Source: Thiocapsa rosea (GTDB taxonomy: Bacteria > Pseudomonadota > Gammaproteobacteria > Chromatiales > Chromatiaceae). Taken from it: a DNA stretch of 64,000 nt. Positions 17,204 through 26,409 of this stretch are shown here, piece after piece. Each line of letters opens with the position of its first letter. The stretch's first letter is position 1. Below the pieces are notes generated by a model. The model saw only the letters and a list, made by a program, of their open reading frames with translations, was not told the DNA's origin and did not search any database. Location of the stretch: the NCBI RefSeq assembly GCF_003634315.1, contig NZ_RBXL01000001.1, positions 2,092,501-2,156,500 on the forward strand, in the 5' to 3' direction. A program made the translations under genes and the position numbers.

Positions 17204-18665
17204 TCGGGTCCGCCGATTCGGGACTCTGCGCGAGCTGCTCCGTCAAGGCGCTCAAGTAGGCGGAGAAATCCAACCGATGGCTGTTCAGGATCTCGTCGCT
17301 CAGTGTCTTGGGGTCGAACGGCTCCCAGGCATCCTCGCCCCAATCGGGATTCTCGATGATGGTCTGTACCTTGCCCTGCTCGGCCAGGATCACGCTCATG
17401 GTCGGATAGGTCCAACCCCAGCTCATGTTGACAAGCTGGCGCTGAGACTCCGGGGGCAGCTCGGCGAGGGCTTGCTCGTGAGAAAGAAGACCGCGATGGT
17501 CGTCCAAAAGGCCGCGAAAGCTCGCGATGTAATGGCGCCATTCGTTTGTTGCGGCGACGTTCCAGCCGACCTGCCCGAGCGCCAGCGCAAGCATCACGCC
17601 TGCAACGAAACCGGATTGGATGTATGCCTTGGTTTGGGTCGCGCGTAGCGAGACAACCGCCATCAACAAGACCAGTGGGGGGATCAGGATCGGTCCGTAG
17701 CTTCTCGCATCGAACTGCAGTTTGGCGGACAGTGCCCGTTCGGCGATCAGCGGAGAGATGGCGGCGAGGATCGCGGCCAGAGCGATGACGATCCACAGAA
17801 TCCGCTGGACCTTCACGAGTCCACGGCGTGTCGCATAGACCCCGACGAGTAGGATGAAGCCGGCGATCAGGCCGAGAATCGCGGGTGGATTGTAGTAGCC
17901 GTAGCTCCGGATGAACGCCAGCGATGTGATGGTGGAGAAATAGGACAGAGAGCGGCTTTCGTAGTATTCGGATTTCGGCATCAAGATAAACGACAGTACC
18001 ACGGCCGTGACCGCGATGAGGAGTGCGGTCAGAGCGGCGAAATACAGGCGGTCTTTGGTGCTTTTCGAGCGAAGCAATCGGTAGAGTCCCGCCAAGGCAA
18101 GGAACGGCGCCATCAGAACGAAGGTCTCGTGGATGACGAAGATCGGTAGAACGAGTGCGAAGACGAGCAGGTTGGTAAAGAGCCCGGTCCGGAAAAACAA
18201 GATCGTAAAGAACAGCAGCCAAAAGTAGCTCCCGGCGAGCTGCGCCTCGCCGATTGCGGAGAAGGCGCCGGCCATGACGCCGGCGAGATAATAGAACACC
18301 GGGAAGATGAAGAGATGTTTGTACTCTTTCGGGAGCACGAAGTAGGAGAGTGCGATCAAGACGATCGGTGTCATCAACATCGTCAGACCGTGAATGCGGG
18401 CCAACACAACCAGGTCGTCGATGCCCAGTTTCACGGCAAGGATCGTGGCCCACTGATGCAGGAAATAGGATGCGTTGCGTGGTGTCTCCCAGAAGAGAAA
18501 CTTCTCGCCGGTCGCCAGACTTAGGAGATGGAAGGCCCCATCGGCATGAAGGCCGCGTAATGCGTAAGCGCCGTAGGCGGCAGCGAGCGCGCACAGCAGC
18601 ATTGAAAACAATAAGACGACAGATGTATAGGATCGGTTGGCCGACGGATTCTCGACTACGAACAT
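17148..18665 (-). CDS. Multispanning membrane protein, GT-C-like (possible GtrC-type transferase)
   Basis: A 505-residue integral membrane protein with about 10-11 transmembrane helices and a C-terminal soluble domain (about 400-505). After the first helix, LRGLHADGAFHLLSL places an Asp in the first periplasmic loop, as in GT-C transferases that use polyprenyl-linked sugars. No specific family is recognised. Its 3' end overlaps gtrA convergently by 56 bases. Because GtrC-type transferases are highly variable and sit beside gtrA and gtrB, a role in attaching the sugar in the periplasm is plausible but unproven. ATG 18663-18665 (MFVVENPSANRSY) is preferred over longer frames that run into non-coding repeats. 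Confidence 0.65.
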   Translation of the reverse strand: MFVVENPSANRSYTSVVLLFSMLLCALAAAYGAYALRGLHADGAFHLLSLATGEKFLFWETPRNASYFLHQWATILAVKLGIDDLVVLARIHGLTMLMTPIVLIALSYFVLPKEYKHLFIFPVFYYLAGVMAGAFSAIGEAQLAGSYFWLLFFTILFFRTGLFTNLLVFALVLPIFVIHETFVLMAPFLALAGLYRLLRSKSTKDRLYFAALTALLIAVTAVVLSFILMPKSEYYESRSLSYFSTITSLAFIRSYGYYNPPAILGLIAGFILLVGVYATRRGLVKVQRILWIVIALAAILAAISPLIAERALSAKLQFDARSYGPILIPPLVLLMAVVSLRATQTKAYIQSGFVAGVMLALALGQVGWNVAATNEWRHYIASFRGLLDDHRGLLSHEQALAELPPESQRQLVNMSWGWTYPTMSVILAEQGKVQTIIENPDWGEDAWEPFDPKTLSDEILNSHRLDFSAYLSALTEQLAQSPESADPIKPDSAESTDTPAEMLQN

Positions 18666-18773
18666 GGTGACGGGTCCTTGTATTCCATCAAGACAGCAGC
18701 CTGCAGGCTGGTGAATGAGCGACAGCGACGCTCGGGTGCTCGGCGCGTATTGCGCATGACGGGCCTTGATCGT

Positions 18774-18848
18774 AACTCCGGCCATCGCGGCACGTGGCGC
18801 GGAGCGCCAGGGGCACGCGTGACACCGCAGAGCGGGTGTCACGAGCGA
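18774..18848. repeat. Double-hairpin repeat, copy 1
   Basis: Contains TGGCGCGGAGCGCCA and GTGACACCGCAGAGCGGGTGTCAC-type hairpins. A clearly related copy is at 41662-41736 (GGCACGTGGCGCAGAGCGCCA; GGTGTCACGAG). No coding potential. Function unknown. Confidence 0.6.
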
Positions 18849-18864
18849 CTGATGTTTTGGGTGG

Positions 18865-19646
18865 CACCGGGTGGCCGCGGGTGGTTACCCACCCGCGGCT
18901 CCCACAGATCCGGACGTGCGGGACTACCGCATCCGGCTCCTCGGTTGAGCGCTCGCTGCACGACAACTGTCGCACACCCGATGGACCATTCAGCCCATGT
19001 CGCGATCTCCTGTCGTTCTGTTCAGATGGTCAGGTGACTCGATGTTCACGCCATCGTCCCTTCAGAAGGTGTCTCAACCGATCGGCCGCTTCCCTCCCAT
19101 GGGTCCGCTCGGGTGCGTTCCCCACGCTCAACGGTACTATCAGCCGACTCTGACTGCTCAGTCGCCATCGCGCCGCACTTCGTTGCCTTCGCTTGGCGCT
19201 ACCTTGCCGTCGGTCCTGTTCGCTCCCGTCGGCCGGACCAGCGCCGTCGGGCCGGGGCGGCTTCTTACGCGGTGCCCGCGCCGCGTCTCGGGCAAGGAGC
19301 AACTGAGCGCTCCCAGGTTCCTGGACGACCCGTGCGTACATGCCCTGCTCTTAGACCCCGGCGGAGTCTCGACATCAGGCCGTTACGATGCCGAAACTGT
19401 TGCCTTCCGGTGTTCCGAATACGTCGGCTCCGCTGAACTCAGTAACGGGGCTCCATCACACGGCCTGCACGCCCCCTGTGTACGCTTCGCAGGCGGGATC
19501 GCTCCCGCACCACACAACACTCGGTTCCGGTGGATGGCCACTCCTTACCGGCTCGGGACTTGCACCCGGTGGGTCGCAAAAAGGAGTTTCCGATTGGCTT
19601 ATCCGTTCGCTATCTTCCTCTCCTTCCAGGCTTTGCCTGGCGCAAC
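18865..19646 (-). ncRNA. Group II intron RNA lacking its reverse-transcriptase ORF
   Basis: On the minus strand, 18907-18939 reads as a domain V hairpin (GAGCCGGATGCGG...CCGGATC) with the catalytic AGC at its base. 18874-18899 is an 11-bp GC-rich domain VI stem followed by CACCC, where the bulged A would be the branch point. The 5' side begins near 19646 with a GTTGCGCCAGGC stem and the domain I words GAACGGATAAGC and GTGCAAGTCCCG. Normally an RT/maturase of about 1.2 kb or more sits in domain IV. Here only about 18 codons follow the likely ORF start (VNIESPDHLNRTTG) before a stop. The total of about 780 bases is an intron scaffold without ORF. It would need a maturase in trans to splice or move. 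Ends are approximate. Frames crossing it are not genes. Confidence 0.8.
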
Positions 19647-19683
19647 GGTCTTACGAGCGAGGCCGCATGACGCATCCCACCGT

Positions 19684-19732
19684 ACCAAACCGCGCCCGGT
19701 GCGGTATGCGTCATGTGTCGGCGCGGGTTAAA
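19684..19732. repeat. MITE-1 fragment at the dgkA stop codon
   Basis: A short single-arm copy: AAACCGCGCCCGGTGCGGTATGC near its left end, and GCGCGGGTTAAA at its right. The TTA at 19728-19730 is the reverse complement of the dgkA TAA stop, so the element end supplies the stop codon. Confidence 0.6.
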
Positions 19733-20099
19733 GGAGCTTCGGGATCAGAATCAGCCCCCAGACCACAACGGCAAACACGATACTCGAAAACACCGCAGCG
19801 GAGGCAATGTCCTTCGCACGTGCCGAGAGCTCGTTGCGCTCCATGCCGACACGGTCGACATTCGCCTCGATCGCCGAGTTCAGGAGTTCGACGATGGGGA
19901 CCACGAGCAGGCTGCCGACGAGCAAGGCGCGCTCCACCGCGGAGTCGCCCAGCCATAGGCCCAGCGGGATGAGCGGAATCAGCAGGAAGACCTCCTGGCG
20001 GAATGCCTCCTCGAGCTCGAAACACGCCTTGAAGCCCTTCATCGAGTAGCCGAAGGCGTAAACGACACGCCGCCAGCCCTTGGATTTTCCTTTGGTCAT
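19728..20099 (-). CDS. dgkA: Diacylglycerol kinase
   Basis: A 123-residue inner-membrane kinase that phosphorylates diacylglycerol to phosphatidate, recycling lipid from glycan assembly. The length matches E. coli DgkA (122). Family signatures are [21 protein letters not shown] (active-site region), [20 protein letters not shown] (residues 66-85) and [14 protein letters not shown]. Three transmembrane helices are visible. The start ATG (20097-20099) overlaps the gcvPB stop by four bases, so it is translated as the tail of the glycine cleavage operon. Its TAA stop lies inside a MITE-1 fragment. Confidence 0.95.
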   Translation of the reverse strand: MTKGKSKGWRRVVYAFGYSMKGFKACFELEEAFRQEVFLLIPLIPLGLWLGDSAVERALLVGSLLVVPIVELLNSAIEANVDRVGMERNELSARAKDIASAAVFSSIVFAVVVWGLILIPKLL

Positions 20100-21565
20100 G
20101 TGGATCCTTGCTGCTGCCCTTGAGGTTGCCAGGCCAGATCGAGCTGACGTGCGGCGCGCACGTCGTCGAGTCGGCGTACCGGCATGGTGTGGGGGGCGGT
20201 CTTCACCAACTCGGGATTGGTTTGCGCCTCCTCGCGAATCGCGATCATGGCCGCGACGAAGCCGTCGAGATCCTCCTTGCTCTCGCTCTCGGTCGGCTCG
20301 ATCAGCAGACATTCGGGAACCAGCAGCGGGAAGTAGGTGGTCGGGGCGTGATAGCCATAGTCGAGCAGGCGCTTGGCGAAATCCATCGCATTGACGTCCA
20401 GCTCCTTCGCCTCGCGTCTGAGCGTGATGATGAACTCGTGGCTGGCGCGACGTTGCGGGTAGGCGGCATCGAAGCCGGCCGCCTTCAGTCGTGCCATTAG
20501 ATAATTGGCGTTCAGGGTGGCGAACTCGGAGACGCGGCGCATCCCCTCGCGTCCCAGCAGCCGCGCGTAGATGTATGCACGCAGCAGGATGCCCATGTTG
20601 CCGCCGAATGCGGTGAGGCGCCCGATGCTCTCGGGGCGCTCATGCTCGGCGAGCCAACGGTACGCGTCCCCGTCGTAGGCGACCAGCGGGACCGGCAGGT
20701 AGGGCTCCAGGCGCGCCGAGACACCGACCGGTCCTGCACCCGGACCGCCCCCGCCGTGGGGCGTGGAGAAGGTCTTGTGCAGGTTCATGTGGATGACGTC
20801 GAAGCCCATGTCGCCCGGGCGCACCTTGCCGAGGATGGCGTTGAGATTGGCCCCGTCGTAATAGAGCAGCCCGCCGGCGGCATGGACGCGCGCGGCGATC
20901 GCCTGGATGTTGCGATCGAACACGCCGACCGTGCTCGGGTTGGTCAGCATGATGCCGGCGGTCTGAGGTCCGGCGGCCTGCTCGAGCGCGGCGAGGTCGA
21001 CGTCGCCGTCGGGTCCGGTCGGGATCTCGCGGACCTTGAAACCGCACATGACCGCGGAGGCCGGGTTGGTGCCGTGCGCTGCGTCGGGGACCAGGATCTC
21101 GGTGCGGGCGAGATCGCCGCGGGCCAGATGGTAGGCGCGGATCATGGCCACACCCGCCAGCTCGCCTTGGGCACCGGCGGCGGGGGCCAGAGAGACCGCA
21201 TGCATCCCGGTGACCTCTTTGAGCATCTCCTGCAGCTCGAAGAGACAGGCCATGAAGCCCTGGCTGTGGGACTCGGGCGCCAGCGGGTGCCGTGCCAGGA
21301 ACCCGGGCAGCATCGCCAAGCTGTTGCAGGCCCGCGGGTTGTACTTCATCGTGCAGGAGCCCAACGGATAGAAATGGGTGTCGATCGAGAAGTTCTTCTG
21401 CGACAGCCGTGTGTAGTGACGCACCGCCTGAAGCTCCGAGACCTCCGGCAGGACGGGTCGGCTCCGACGACGCAGCGCCGCCGGAATGTCGGTCACCTCG
21501 GGCATGACGAGCGGTGCCTGCGCGGTGGCGCGGCGTCCGGGTCTGGAGCGGTCATGTATCAGCAT
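20096..21565 (-). CDS. gcvPB: Glycine dehydrogenase (decarboxylating) subunit 2, P-protein beta
   Basis: A 489-residue PLP subunit of the split glycine cleavage P-protein, which decarboxylates glycine and transfers the aminomethyl group to lipoyl-GcvH. Motifs: [26 protein letters not shown], and the PLP lysine in NMLHK-type [18 protein letters not shown] (K about 264). Start ATG 21563-21565 ([12 protein letters not shown]) agrees with homologues. It is separated from gcvPA by tpx, although both belong to one heterotetrameric enzyme. Confidence 0.95.
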   Translation of the reverse strand: MLIHDRSRPGRRATAQAPLVMPEVTDIPAALRRRSRPVLPEVSELQAVRHYTRLSQKNFSIDTHFYPLGSCTMKYNPRACNSLAMLPGFLARHPLAPESHSQGFMACLFELQEMLKEVTGMHAVSLAPAAGAQGELAGVAMIRAYHLARGDLARTEILVPDAAHGTNPASAVMCGFKVREIPTGPDGDVDLAALEQAAGPQTAGIMLTNPSTVGVFDRNIQAIAARVHAAGGLLYYDGANLNAILGKVRPGDMGFDVIHMNLHKTFSTPHGGGGPGAGPVGVSARLEPYLPVPLVAYDGDAYRWLAEHERPESIGRLTAFGGNMGILLRAYIYARLLGREGMRRVSEFATLNANYLMARLKAAGFDAAYPQRRASHEFIITLRREAKELDVNAMDFAKRLLDYGYHAPTTYFPLLVPECLLIEPTESESKEDLDGFVAAMIAIREEAQTNPELVKTAPHTMPVRRLDDVRAARQLDLAWQPQGQQQGST

Positions 21566-21616
21566 GGCAGTCGGCTTCGGTGAGTGAATCGAGTCGGAAC
21601 CGCAAAAGAACGCGCC

Positions 21617-22114
21617 TCAGAGTGCAGCCAAGGCCGCGTCGTAGTCGGGCTCTTGGGTGATGTCGGATACGAGCTGGGTGTAGACGACGGTGTTGTCGGC
21701 ATCCAGGACCACGACGGCGCGCGCGGTGATACCGGCGAGCGGTCCGTCCTCGATGAGCACGCCGTAGTCTTTCGCGAAGCTGCGCGAGCGCATCATTGAG
21801 AGCGAGACGACGTTCTCGATCCCTTCGGCCCCGCAGAAGCGGCCCATCGCGAAGGGCAGGTCGGCCGAGATCACCAGGGCGACGGCGTCGGATTTGCCGG
21901 CCATCGCCGTGTTGAAGTGCTTGGTCGAGGTCGCGCAGACCGGCGTGTCCAAGCTGGGAACGATGTTGAGCAGCTTCTTCTTGCCGGCGAAATCGGCCAA
22001 TGATTTGTCGCCGAGATCCTTGTCGACCAGCTTGAAGTCGGGTGCGGTGCTGCCGACGGCGGGCAGGTCGCCGGCGAGCTGGACGGGGTTGCCTTGCAGT
22101 GCTGTTTGAGCCAT
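21617..22114 (-). CDS. tpx: Thiol peroxidase (atypical 2-Cys peroxiredoxin)
   Basis: A 165-residue periplasmic or cytoplasmic peroxidase reducing H2O2 and alkyl hydroperoxides with thioredoxin. The peroxidatic cysteine is C60 in [12 protein letters not shown] and the resolving cysteine is C94 in GRFCGAEGI, matching the E. coli positions (61 and 95). ATG 22112-22114 gives the normal family length; upstream frames run into the GTTGTC repeat. The gene sits between gcvPA and gcvPB, which is unusual. It may protect the operon's redox enzymes or simply be an insertion into the operon. Confidence 0.95.
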   Translation of the reverse strand: MAQTALQGNPVQLAGDLPAVGSTAPDFKLVDKDLGDKSLADFAGKKKLLNIVPSLDTPVCATSTKHFNTAMAGKSDAVALVISADLPFAMGRFCGAEGIENVVSLSMMRSRSFAKDYGVLIEDGPLAGITARAVVVLDADNTVVYTQLVSDITQEPDYDAALAAL

Positions 22115-22192
22115 GAGTGTGTCCCGATCGTTGGTGGTTGGATGTTTCATCCGCGTCTGTCGGTCGACCTGGCGTAGCCCGACCTCCTGCGG

Positions 22193-22250
22193 TTGTCGTT
22201 GTCGTTGTCGTAATCGTAGTCGGATTCCGAACGACAACGACAACGAGTAG
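22193..22250. repeat. (GTTGTC)n inverted hexamer repeat, copy 1
   Basis: GTTGTCGTTGTCGTTGTC is followed after about 20 bases by ACGACAACGACAACGAG, forming a hairpin of hexamer units around GTAATCGTAGTCGGATTCC. Related copies are at 26410, 27364 and 59502. Near three of them lies GTAGATCCTTTACCGG or a close variant. Confidence 0.7.
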
Positions 22251-22331
22251 ATCCTTTACCGGCATGTACCTTGTTTTTGACGCGTGACCTACGCGCGTTC
22301 GGCCCGACCGACAGGGTTGACGCAAGCGCCT

Positions 22332-23732
22332 CTAGAACTCGGGCGCCACCGGGCAGGATGCCTGCGTACGGGTGGCGATGATACGCCCCAGCTTGCTTGC
22401 GTAGGACTGCATTTCTTCCTCCGTTCTCAGCTCGGTCGCGCAGACCAGGACCGCTGGATCGAGCTCGGGATATTCCGTACCGAGATCGAATCCGCCCAGG
22501 ACATTGTGCGCGGCCAGCGGGCGCAGAACGTCCGCCGCGGGCCCCGGCAGCCTCAGCGCCTGCTCGTGAAAGACCGGACGATCGAACAAAGGCTCCACAC
22601 CCGGCACCTCGCACAGCAGTTGCGTCAGGCGTCCGGTATTGGCATGACAAGCCGCGGCGACACGCTCCAACCCCTCGGCGCCCAAGAGCGTCATGTGGAT
22701 GGTCGCGGCGGTGACCAGCAACCCTTGATTGGTGCAGATGTTGGAGGTCGCCTTGTTGCGCCGGATGTGTTGCTCGCGGGCCTGGAGGGTCAGGGTGAAG
22801 CCCGGCTTGCCGTCCAGATCGAGCGTACGGCCGACGATGCGCCCGGGCAGTTGACGGACGAATTCCTGACGACAGCAGAGGAACCCGGCATAGGGTCCGC
22901 CGGAGGCGAGCGGCATACCCAAGGGTTGGGCTTCTCCGCAGGCGATATCGGCGCCCGTGTTGCCCCAGTCGCCAGGCGGGGAGAGCAGGGCGAGCGCGAC
23001 CGGGTTGACGACCCCGATGACCAGGGCGTCGCGGGCATGGGCCCAGTCGGTCAGGGCGTCGACGTCTTCGAGCACGCCGAAAAAGTTGGGCTGATTGACC
23101 ACCAGCGCGGCGTAGGGGCCTTGCTCCGCCAGCGCATCCAGGGCCTCGATCGCGGTGTGTCCGCCACGCGGGTCGAAGGGCACCTCGACCAACTCGATCC
23201 CCTGTGTGGAAACGATGCTCTGCAGCGTGCGCCGATAGGCCGGATGCAGAGATCGCGGCACGAGAACCTTCTCGGACTTGACCTTGCGGTTCGCGCGCAC
23301 GGCCATTAAGACCGCCTCGGCCAGGCCCGAGGCGCCGTCGTAGAGCGACGCATTGGAGACGTCCAGCCCGGTCAGGGCGACCATCATGGACTGGAACTCG
23401 TAGAGCAGCTGCAGGGTGCCCTGGCTGGCCTCCGCCTGATAGGGCGTGTAGGCGCTGTAGAACTCCCCGCGGGTGGCGATCTGCCAGACGGCGGCCGGGA
23501 TATGGTGATCATAGGCACCGGCGCCGATGAAGCAGAGCGGCTGGCCGTCGGCGCGCGCACGCGACTGCATGAGTCGGCCGATGTCCATCTCGGCCATGCC
23601 GGTGGGGATTGCGGCCAGCTCCCCGATCTGAAGCTCGGCCGGGATCTCGTCGAAGAGATCGTCGATGGAGGCGACGCCGACGGTGTCGAGCATCGCGGCG
23701 ATGTCGTCCGGGGTGTGGGGTACAAAGGGCAT
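22332..23732 (-). CDS. gcvPA: Glycine dehydrogenase (decarboxylating) subunit 1, P-protein alpha
   Basis: A 466-residue subunit of the split P-protein; with GcvPB it forms the PLP-dependent glycine decarboxylase. Family features: [15 protein letters not shown] at the N-terminus, [33 protein letters not shown], and near the C-terminus [17 protein letters not shown]. The length is normal. A MITE-1 copy lies in the 208-base gap before gcvH. Transcription probably comes from the riboswitch-controlled promoter upstream of gcvT. Confidence 0.95.
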   Translation of the reverse strand: MPFVPHTPDDIAAMLDTVGVASIDDLFDEIPAELQIGELAAIPTGMAEMDIGRLMQSRARADGQPLCFIGAGAYDHHIPAAVWQIATRGEFYSAYTPYQAEASQGTLQLLYEFQSMMVALTGLDVSNASLYDGASGLAEAVLMAVRANRKVKSEKVLVPRSLHPAYRRTLQSIVSTQGIELVEVPFDPRGGHTAIEALDALAEQGPYAALVVNQPNFFGVLEDVDALTDWAHARDALVIGVVNPVALALLSPPGDWGNTGADIACGEAQPLGMPLASGGPYAGFLCCRQEFVRQLPGRIVGRTLDLDGKPGFTLTLQAREQHIRRNKATSNICTNQGLLVTAATIHMTLLGAEGLERVAAACHANTGRLTQLLCEVPGVEPLFDRPVFHEQALRLPGPAADVLRPLAAHNVLGGFDLGTEYPELDPAVLVCATELRTEEEMQSYASKLGRIIATRTQASCPVAPEF

Positions 23733-23748
23733 AGCTCAGGGTCCCGGC

Positions 23749-23940
23749 TGAACCGCGTCTGGTGCGGTTCGCGTTGTTCGAGTATCGGATCGGCCGCGCA
23801 CTCATTCACAAGCCTCGCAGCGGACGCGGTTCAGACAATTAAAATCTTCTAAACACTAAACCGCGTCACCTGCGGGCGTTTGTGGCGCCTGCTCGGCTCG
23901 ACCACATGAGTGCACTGCATGTCCTACCGGACGCGGTTTA
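23749..23940. repeat. MITE-1, full copy between gcvH and gcvPA
   Basis: 192 bases made of two inverted-repeat arms (23749-23834 and 23857-23940). Each runs from (C)TGAACCGCG or TAAACCGCG to CGCGGTTCA or CGCGGTTTA, with an AT-rich spacer. It ends one base from the gcvH stop codon. Confidence 0.8.
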
Positions 23941-23941
23941 C

Positions 23942-24334
23942 TTAGGTCTCGTCCTCGACGACCTGCTGATAGGTGGACGCGTCCAGCAGACCGGCGAGCG
24001 CCGTCATGTCGTTCGGGGCGAGGCGGAAGATCCAGCCTTCGTCGTAGGGGCTGTTGTTGATTGCCTCCGGACTGTCGTTCAGGAGCGCGTTCGACTCGAT
24101 GACCTCGCCGGCGAGGGGGGAATAGATGTCGGAGGCGGCCTTGACCGACTCGACCACGGCGCAGGCTTCCTCGGCGTCGACCTCGCGCCCTTGATCCGGG
24201 ATCTCCACGAAGACGATGTCGCCGAGCGCCTCTTGGGCGTGATCGGTAATGCCGACGGTGACGGTGCCGTCGCCGTTGTCTCTGATCCACTCGTGGCTTT
24301 TGGTGTATCTCAGGTCAGTAGGTGCGTCGCTCAT
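23942..24334 (-). CDS. gcvH: Glycine cleavage system H protein
   Basis: A 130-residue lipoyl carrier shuttling the aminomethyl group between the P, T and L proteins. The lipoylation site is K65 in VVESVKAASDIYSPLAGEV. The N-terminal LRYTKSHEWI and the C-terminal PYDEGWIFRL are typical. The order gcvT-gcvH-gcvPA is usual for split-P systems. MITE-1 copies flank the gene on both sides (23749-23940 and 24399-24590), so the operon mRNA carries large hairpins around this short gene. Confidence 0.96.
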   Translation of the reverse strand: MSDAPTDLRYTKSHEWIRDNGDGTVTVGITDHAQEALGDIVFVEIPDQGREVDAEEACAVVESVKAASDIYSPLAGEVIESNALLNDSPEAINNSPYDEGWIFRLAPNDMTALAGLLDASTYQQVVEDET

Positions 24335-24398
24335 GGTTCTCTCCGATCAATCGACGGGTTGTCTGTGCGCTCTTCGCGCCGTTGCGATTTAAACCGCT

Positions 24399-24590
24399 TA
24401 AACCGCGCTCGGAGCGGTATGCGTTGTTCTTGGATGGGACCGACCTCGGCAGATTTGGCGGCCGCTGGAGTTGGCGCGGTTTAAGAGATTAGAACTATTC
24501 AACTTTAAACCGCGTCTCCGCTCAGGGGCGTGGAATCACCATCACGTCGAGCTCACTCGAAAATTTGGCCTCTCGCGCTAGACGCAGTTT
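24399..24590. repeat. MITE-1, full copy between gcvT and gcvH
   Basis: Two arms (24399-24484 and 24506-24590), each bounded by TAAACCGCG/CGCGGTTTA-like ends, with an AT-rich spacer. It occupies most of the 273-base gcvT-gcvH gap. Confidence 0.8.
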
Positions 24591-24607
24591 CAACCTGACC
24601 ATACGGG

Positions 24608-25699
24608 TCAGAGGTCGACCAAGATCCGGCCGTGTCGGACGAACGGCGGTTTGACGATGCGCGCGTTGACGGGTTTGCCGCGGATGTCGACCGCGCAGTC
24701 ATCGGGTGTGCCGGCCTCAACCCGCGCGAACGCGATCGAGCGCTCCAGGGTCGGCGAAAAGCCGCCCGAGGTGACTTCACCGACCACCCGGCCGTCCGCG
24801 AGGACGCTCTGATGTGGGCGCAGCACGCCGCGGCCGGTCAAGAGCAGACCGACGAAGTCGCGTCGCTCGAGATGATCGCGCCGAGCGGTCAGTGCCTCGC
24901 GGCCGACGAAGTCGCGCTCATCGGGGTGCCAGGCGATGGTCCAGCCAAGGCCGGCGTCGAGCGGGCCGATCGTCTCGTCCATATCCTGGCCGTAGAGGTT
25001 CATGCCGGCCTCCAGACGCAGCGTATCCCGAGCGCCGAGGCCGCAGGGTCGCACCTCCGCCGCGAGGAGCGCGCGCCAGAGTGTCACGGCATCCGCGCTC
25101 GGCAGCATGATCTCAAAGCCGTCCTCTCCGGTGTAACCGGTGCGTCCGACAAACCAGTGCGCGTCCTCGGCGGCGAAGAAGGGCTCGACCTGCATCGCCG
25201 AGACGCGCAGTCCGTCGGGCAAAAGCGGCTCGATGCGGGCACGCGCATCCGGTCCCTGCACGGCGATCATGGCGAGGTCGTCGCGACTTTGAATGTTCAG
25301 CTGCCGGCCCTCGGCCTGTGCCTGCATCCAGGCGATATCCTTCTCGGCGGTGCCGGCGTTGACCACCGCGCGGTAACGCTCGGGTCCGCGAAAATAGAGG
25401 ATGAGGTCGTCGACCACGCCGCCCTGCGGGTTGAGCATGCAGGTGTAGAGCGCCTTGCCCGGTGCGGTCAGCTTGGCCGCATCGTTGGCGAGCAGATGGC
25501 GCAAGAAGGGCAGGGCATCCGGGCCTTCGATATCGACCGGGCGCATGTGGGAGACGTCGAACATCCCGGCGGCACGGCGTACCGCGTGATGCTCCTCGAT
25601 CTGCGAGCCGTAGTGCAGCGGCATGTCCCAGCCGCCGAAGGGCACGATCCGGGCGCCGAGACGCTCGTGCTCCGAAAACAGGGGGGTGCGCAATCCCAT
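24608..25699 (-). CDS. gcvT: Glycine cleavage system aminomethyltransferase (T protein)
   Basis: A 363-residue folate enzyme that releases ammonia from aminomethyl-GcvH and transfers the one-carbon unit to tetrahydrofolate. Motifs: RIVPFGGWDMPLHYGSQIEEHHAVR, MFDVSHM, TGYTGEDGFEIMLP, LGARDTLRLEAGMNLYGQDM, and TSGGFSPTLERSIAFARV near the C-terminus. ATG 25697-25699 (MGLRTPLFSEHE) matches the family; upstream codons lie in the riboswitch leader. It is the first gene of the operon, about 300 bases downstream of a tandem glycine riboswitch. Confidence 0.96.
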   Translation of the reverse strand: MGLRTPLFSEHERLGARIVPFGGWDMPLHYGSQIEEHHAVRRAAGMFDVSHMRPVDIEGPDALPFLRHLLANDAAKLTAPGKALYTCMLNPQGGVVDDLILYFRGPERYRAVVNAGTAEKDIAWMQAQAEGRQLNIQSRDDLAMIAVQGPDARARIEPLLPDGLRVSAMQVEPFFAAEDAHWFVGRTGYTGEDGFEIMLPSADAVTLWRALLAAEVRPCGLGARDTLRLEAGMNLYGQDMDETIGPLDAGLGWTIAWHPDERDFVGREALTARRDHLERRDFVGLLLTGRGVLRPHQSVLADGRVVGEVTSGGFSPTLERSIAFARVEAGTPDDCAVDIRGKPVNARIVKPPFVRHGRILVDL

Positions 25700-25997
25700 C
25701 CGACTCTCCGTTCGCCTGGTGGCTCGCCCGACGGGCTGGCCTGTTGAGTCGTCACCGCTCGCGAGGCGTCGACAAGGGTCAATATCGGGCGCAGGTACGC
25801 ACGATACCAAAGGGCGGAGGAAACGGGTGATGCGCGAAGGCCGCGTGCGGGTCGACTGTCCGATACAGGACGGCGAGCTGGAATGCGAATGCGCTCAAGG
25901 GCGCGACCCCGGATTCGGGGACGACGGAGCAGGCGCGCGGCGCGTTCCAGGCTCGTGCAGACACGATCCTTCGGGATCCACCCGGATCCTCGTCACC

Positions 25998-26198
25998 GCC
26001 CCTCTGTCCCAGACCTGAGAGTTTGCAGACGGCCGAACACGTCGGTCGCTGCTGCCCCTTCGGTGGGTCCCGACTGTCTGTGCAGTCCGGACCGCTCTCC
26101 AGAGTCGGTCGTTATTCCCGCGGTCCTTTTGCCTGAGCGATTCCGGGCAGTGTTGCGCCTTCGGCGCCGGCCGAGGCCGGACTCTCCCGCGGGACTTG
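25998..26198 (-). promoter_or_regulatory. Tandem glycine riboswitch (gcvT motif)
   Basis: On the minus strand two consecutive glycine aptamers are visible. Aptamer 1 (about 26113-26198) has GGGAGAGTCC, GCGCCGAAGGCGCAA and CTCAGGCAAAAGGACCG. Aptamer 2 (about 25998-26108) has TCTGGAGAGCGG, CCCACCGAAGGGGCAGC and AACTCTCAGG...GGACAGAGGGG. These are the conserved cores of the glycine-I riboswitch. In known cases glycine binding turns on expression of gcv genes. About 300 bases of leader follow before gcvT; I did not find a clear terminator in them. Confidence 0.93.
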
Positions 26199-26210
26199 AC
26201 GCGAAACGAG

Positions 26211-26239
26211 ACTATAAGCGCGGTGCGGTCGGATTTCCA
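26211..26239 (-). promoter_or_regulatory. Sigma70-like promoter of the gcv operon
   Basis: On the minus strand TGGAAA (26234-26239) and TATAGT (26211-26216) are separated by 17 bases and lie immediately upstream of the riboswitch, so a start near 26204 would begin the RNA at the aptamer P1 region. Confidence 0.6.
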
Positions 26240-26258
26240 GACGTGGCGGTTGCGGTCG

Positions 26259-26345
26259 TAAACCGCGCCCGGTGCGGTATGCGGCCTTTGTTGGATTGGA
26301 TTGGTCGCGCCAGCTCCGACAACCCTCGGAGCTGGCGCGGTTTAA
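26259..26345. repeat. MITE-1 single arm upstream of the gcv promoter
   Basis: TAAACCGCGCCCGGTGCGG ... GAGCTGGCGCGGTTTAA forms one arm only. It is directly followed by AAGGTGAGTCCCGGGAAAGG, which resembles a MITE-2 end. Confidence 0.7.
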
Positions 26346-26409
26346 GGTGAGTCCCGGGAAAGGATCTACCGGAAGAGGCGCAACCAGGAAAAGTGGTCGA
26401 AGGCTCTAC

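Noticed and set aside
19030-19341. Possible protein with VVQEPGSAQLL on the minus strand
   Set aside because: This peptide is a frequent mistranslation of group II intron RNA; the region is intron domains, not a gene.
25779-25964. Leader peptide of 61 codons upstream of gcvT
   Set aside because: It lies in the riboswitch leader without a ribosome binding site or typical composition; the riboswitch explains the region.
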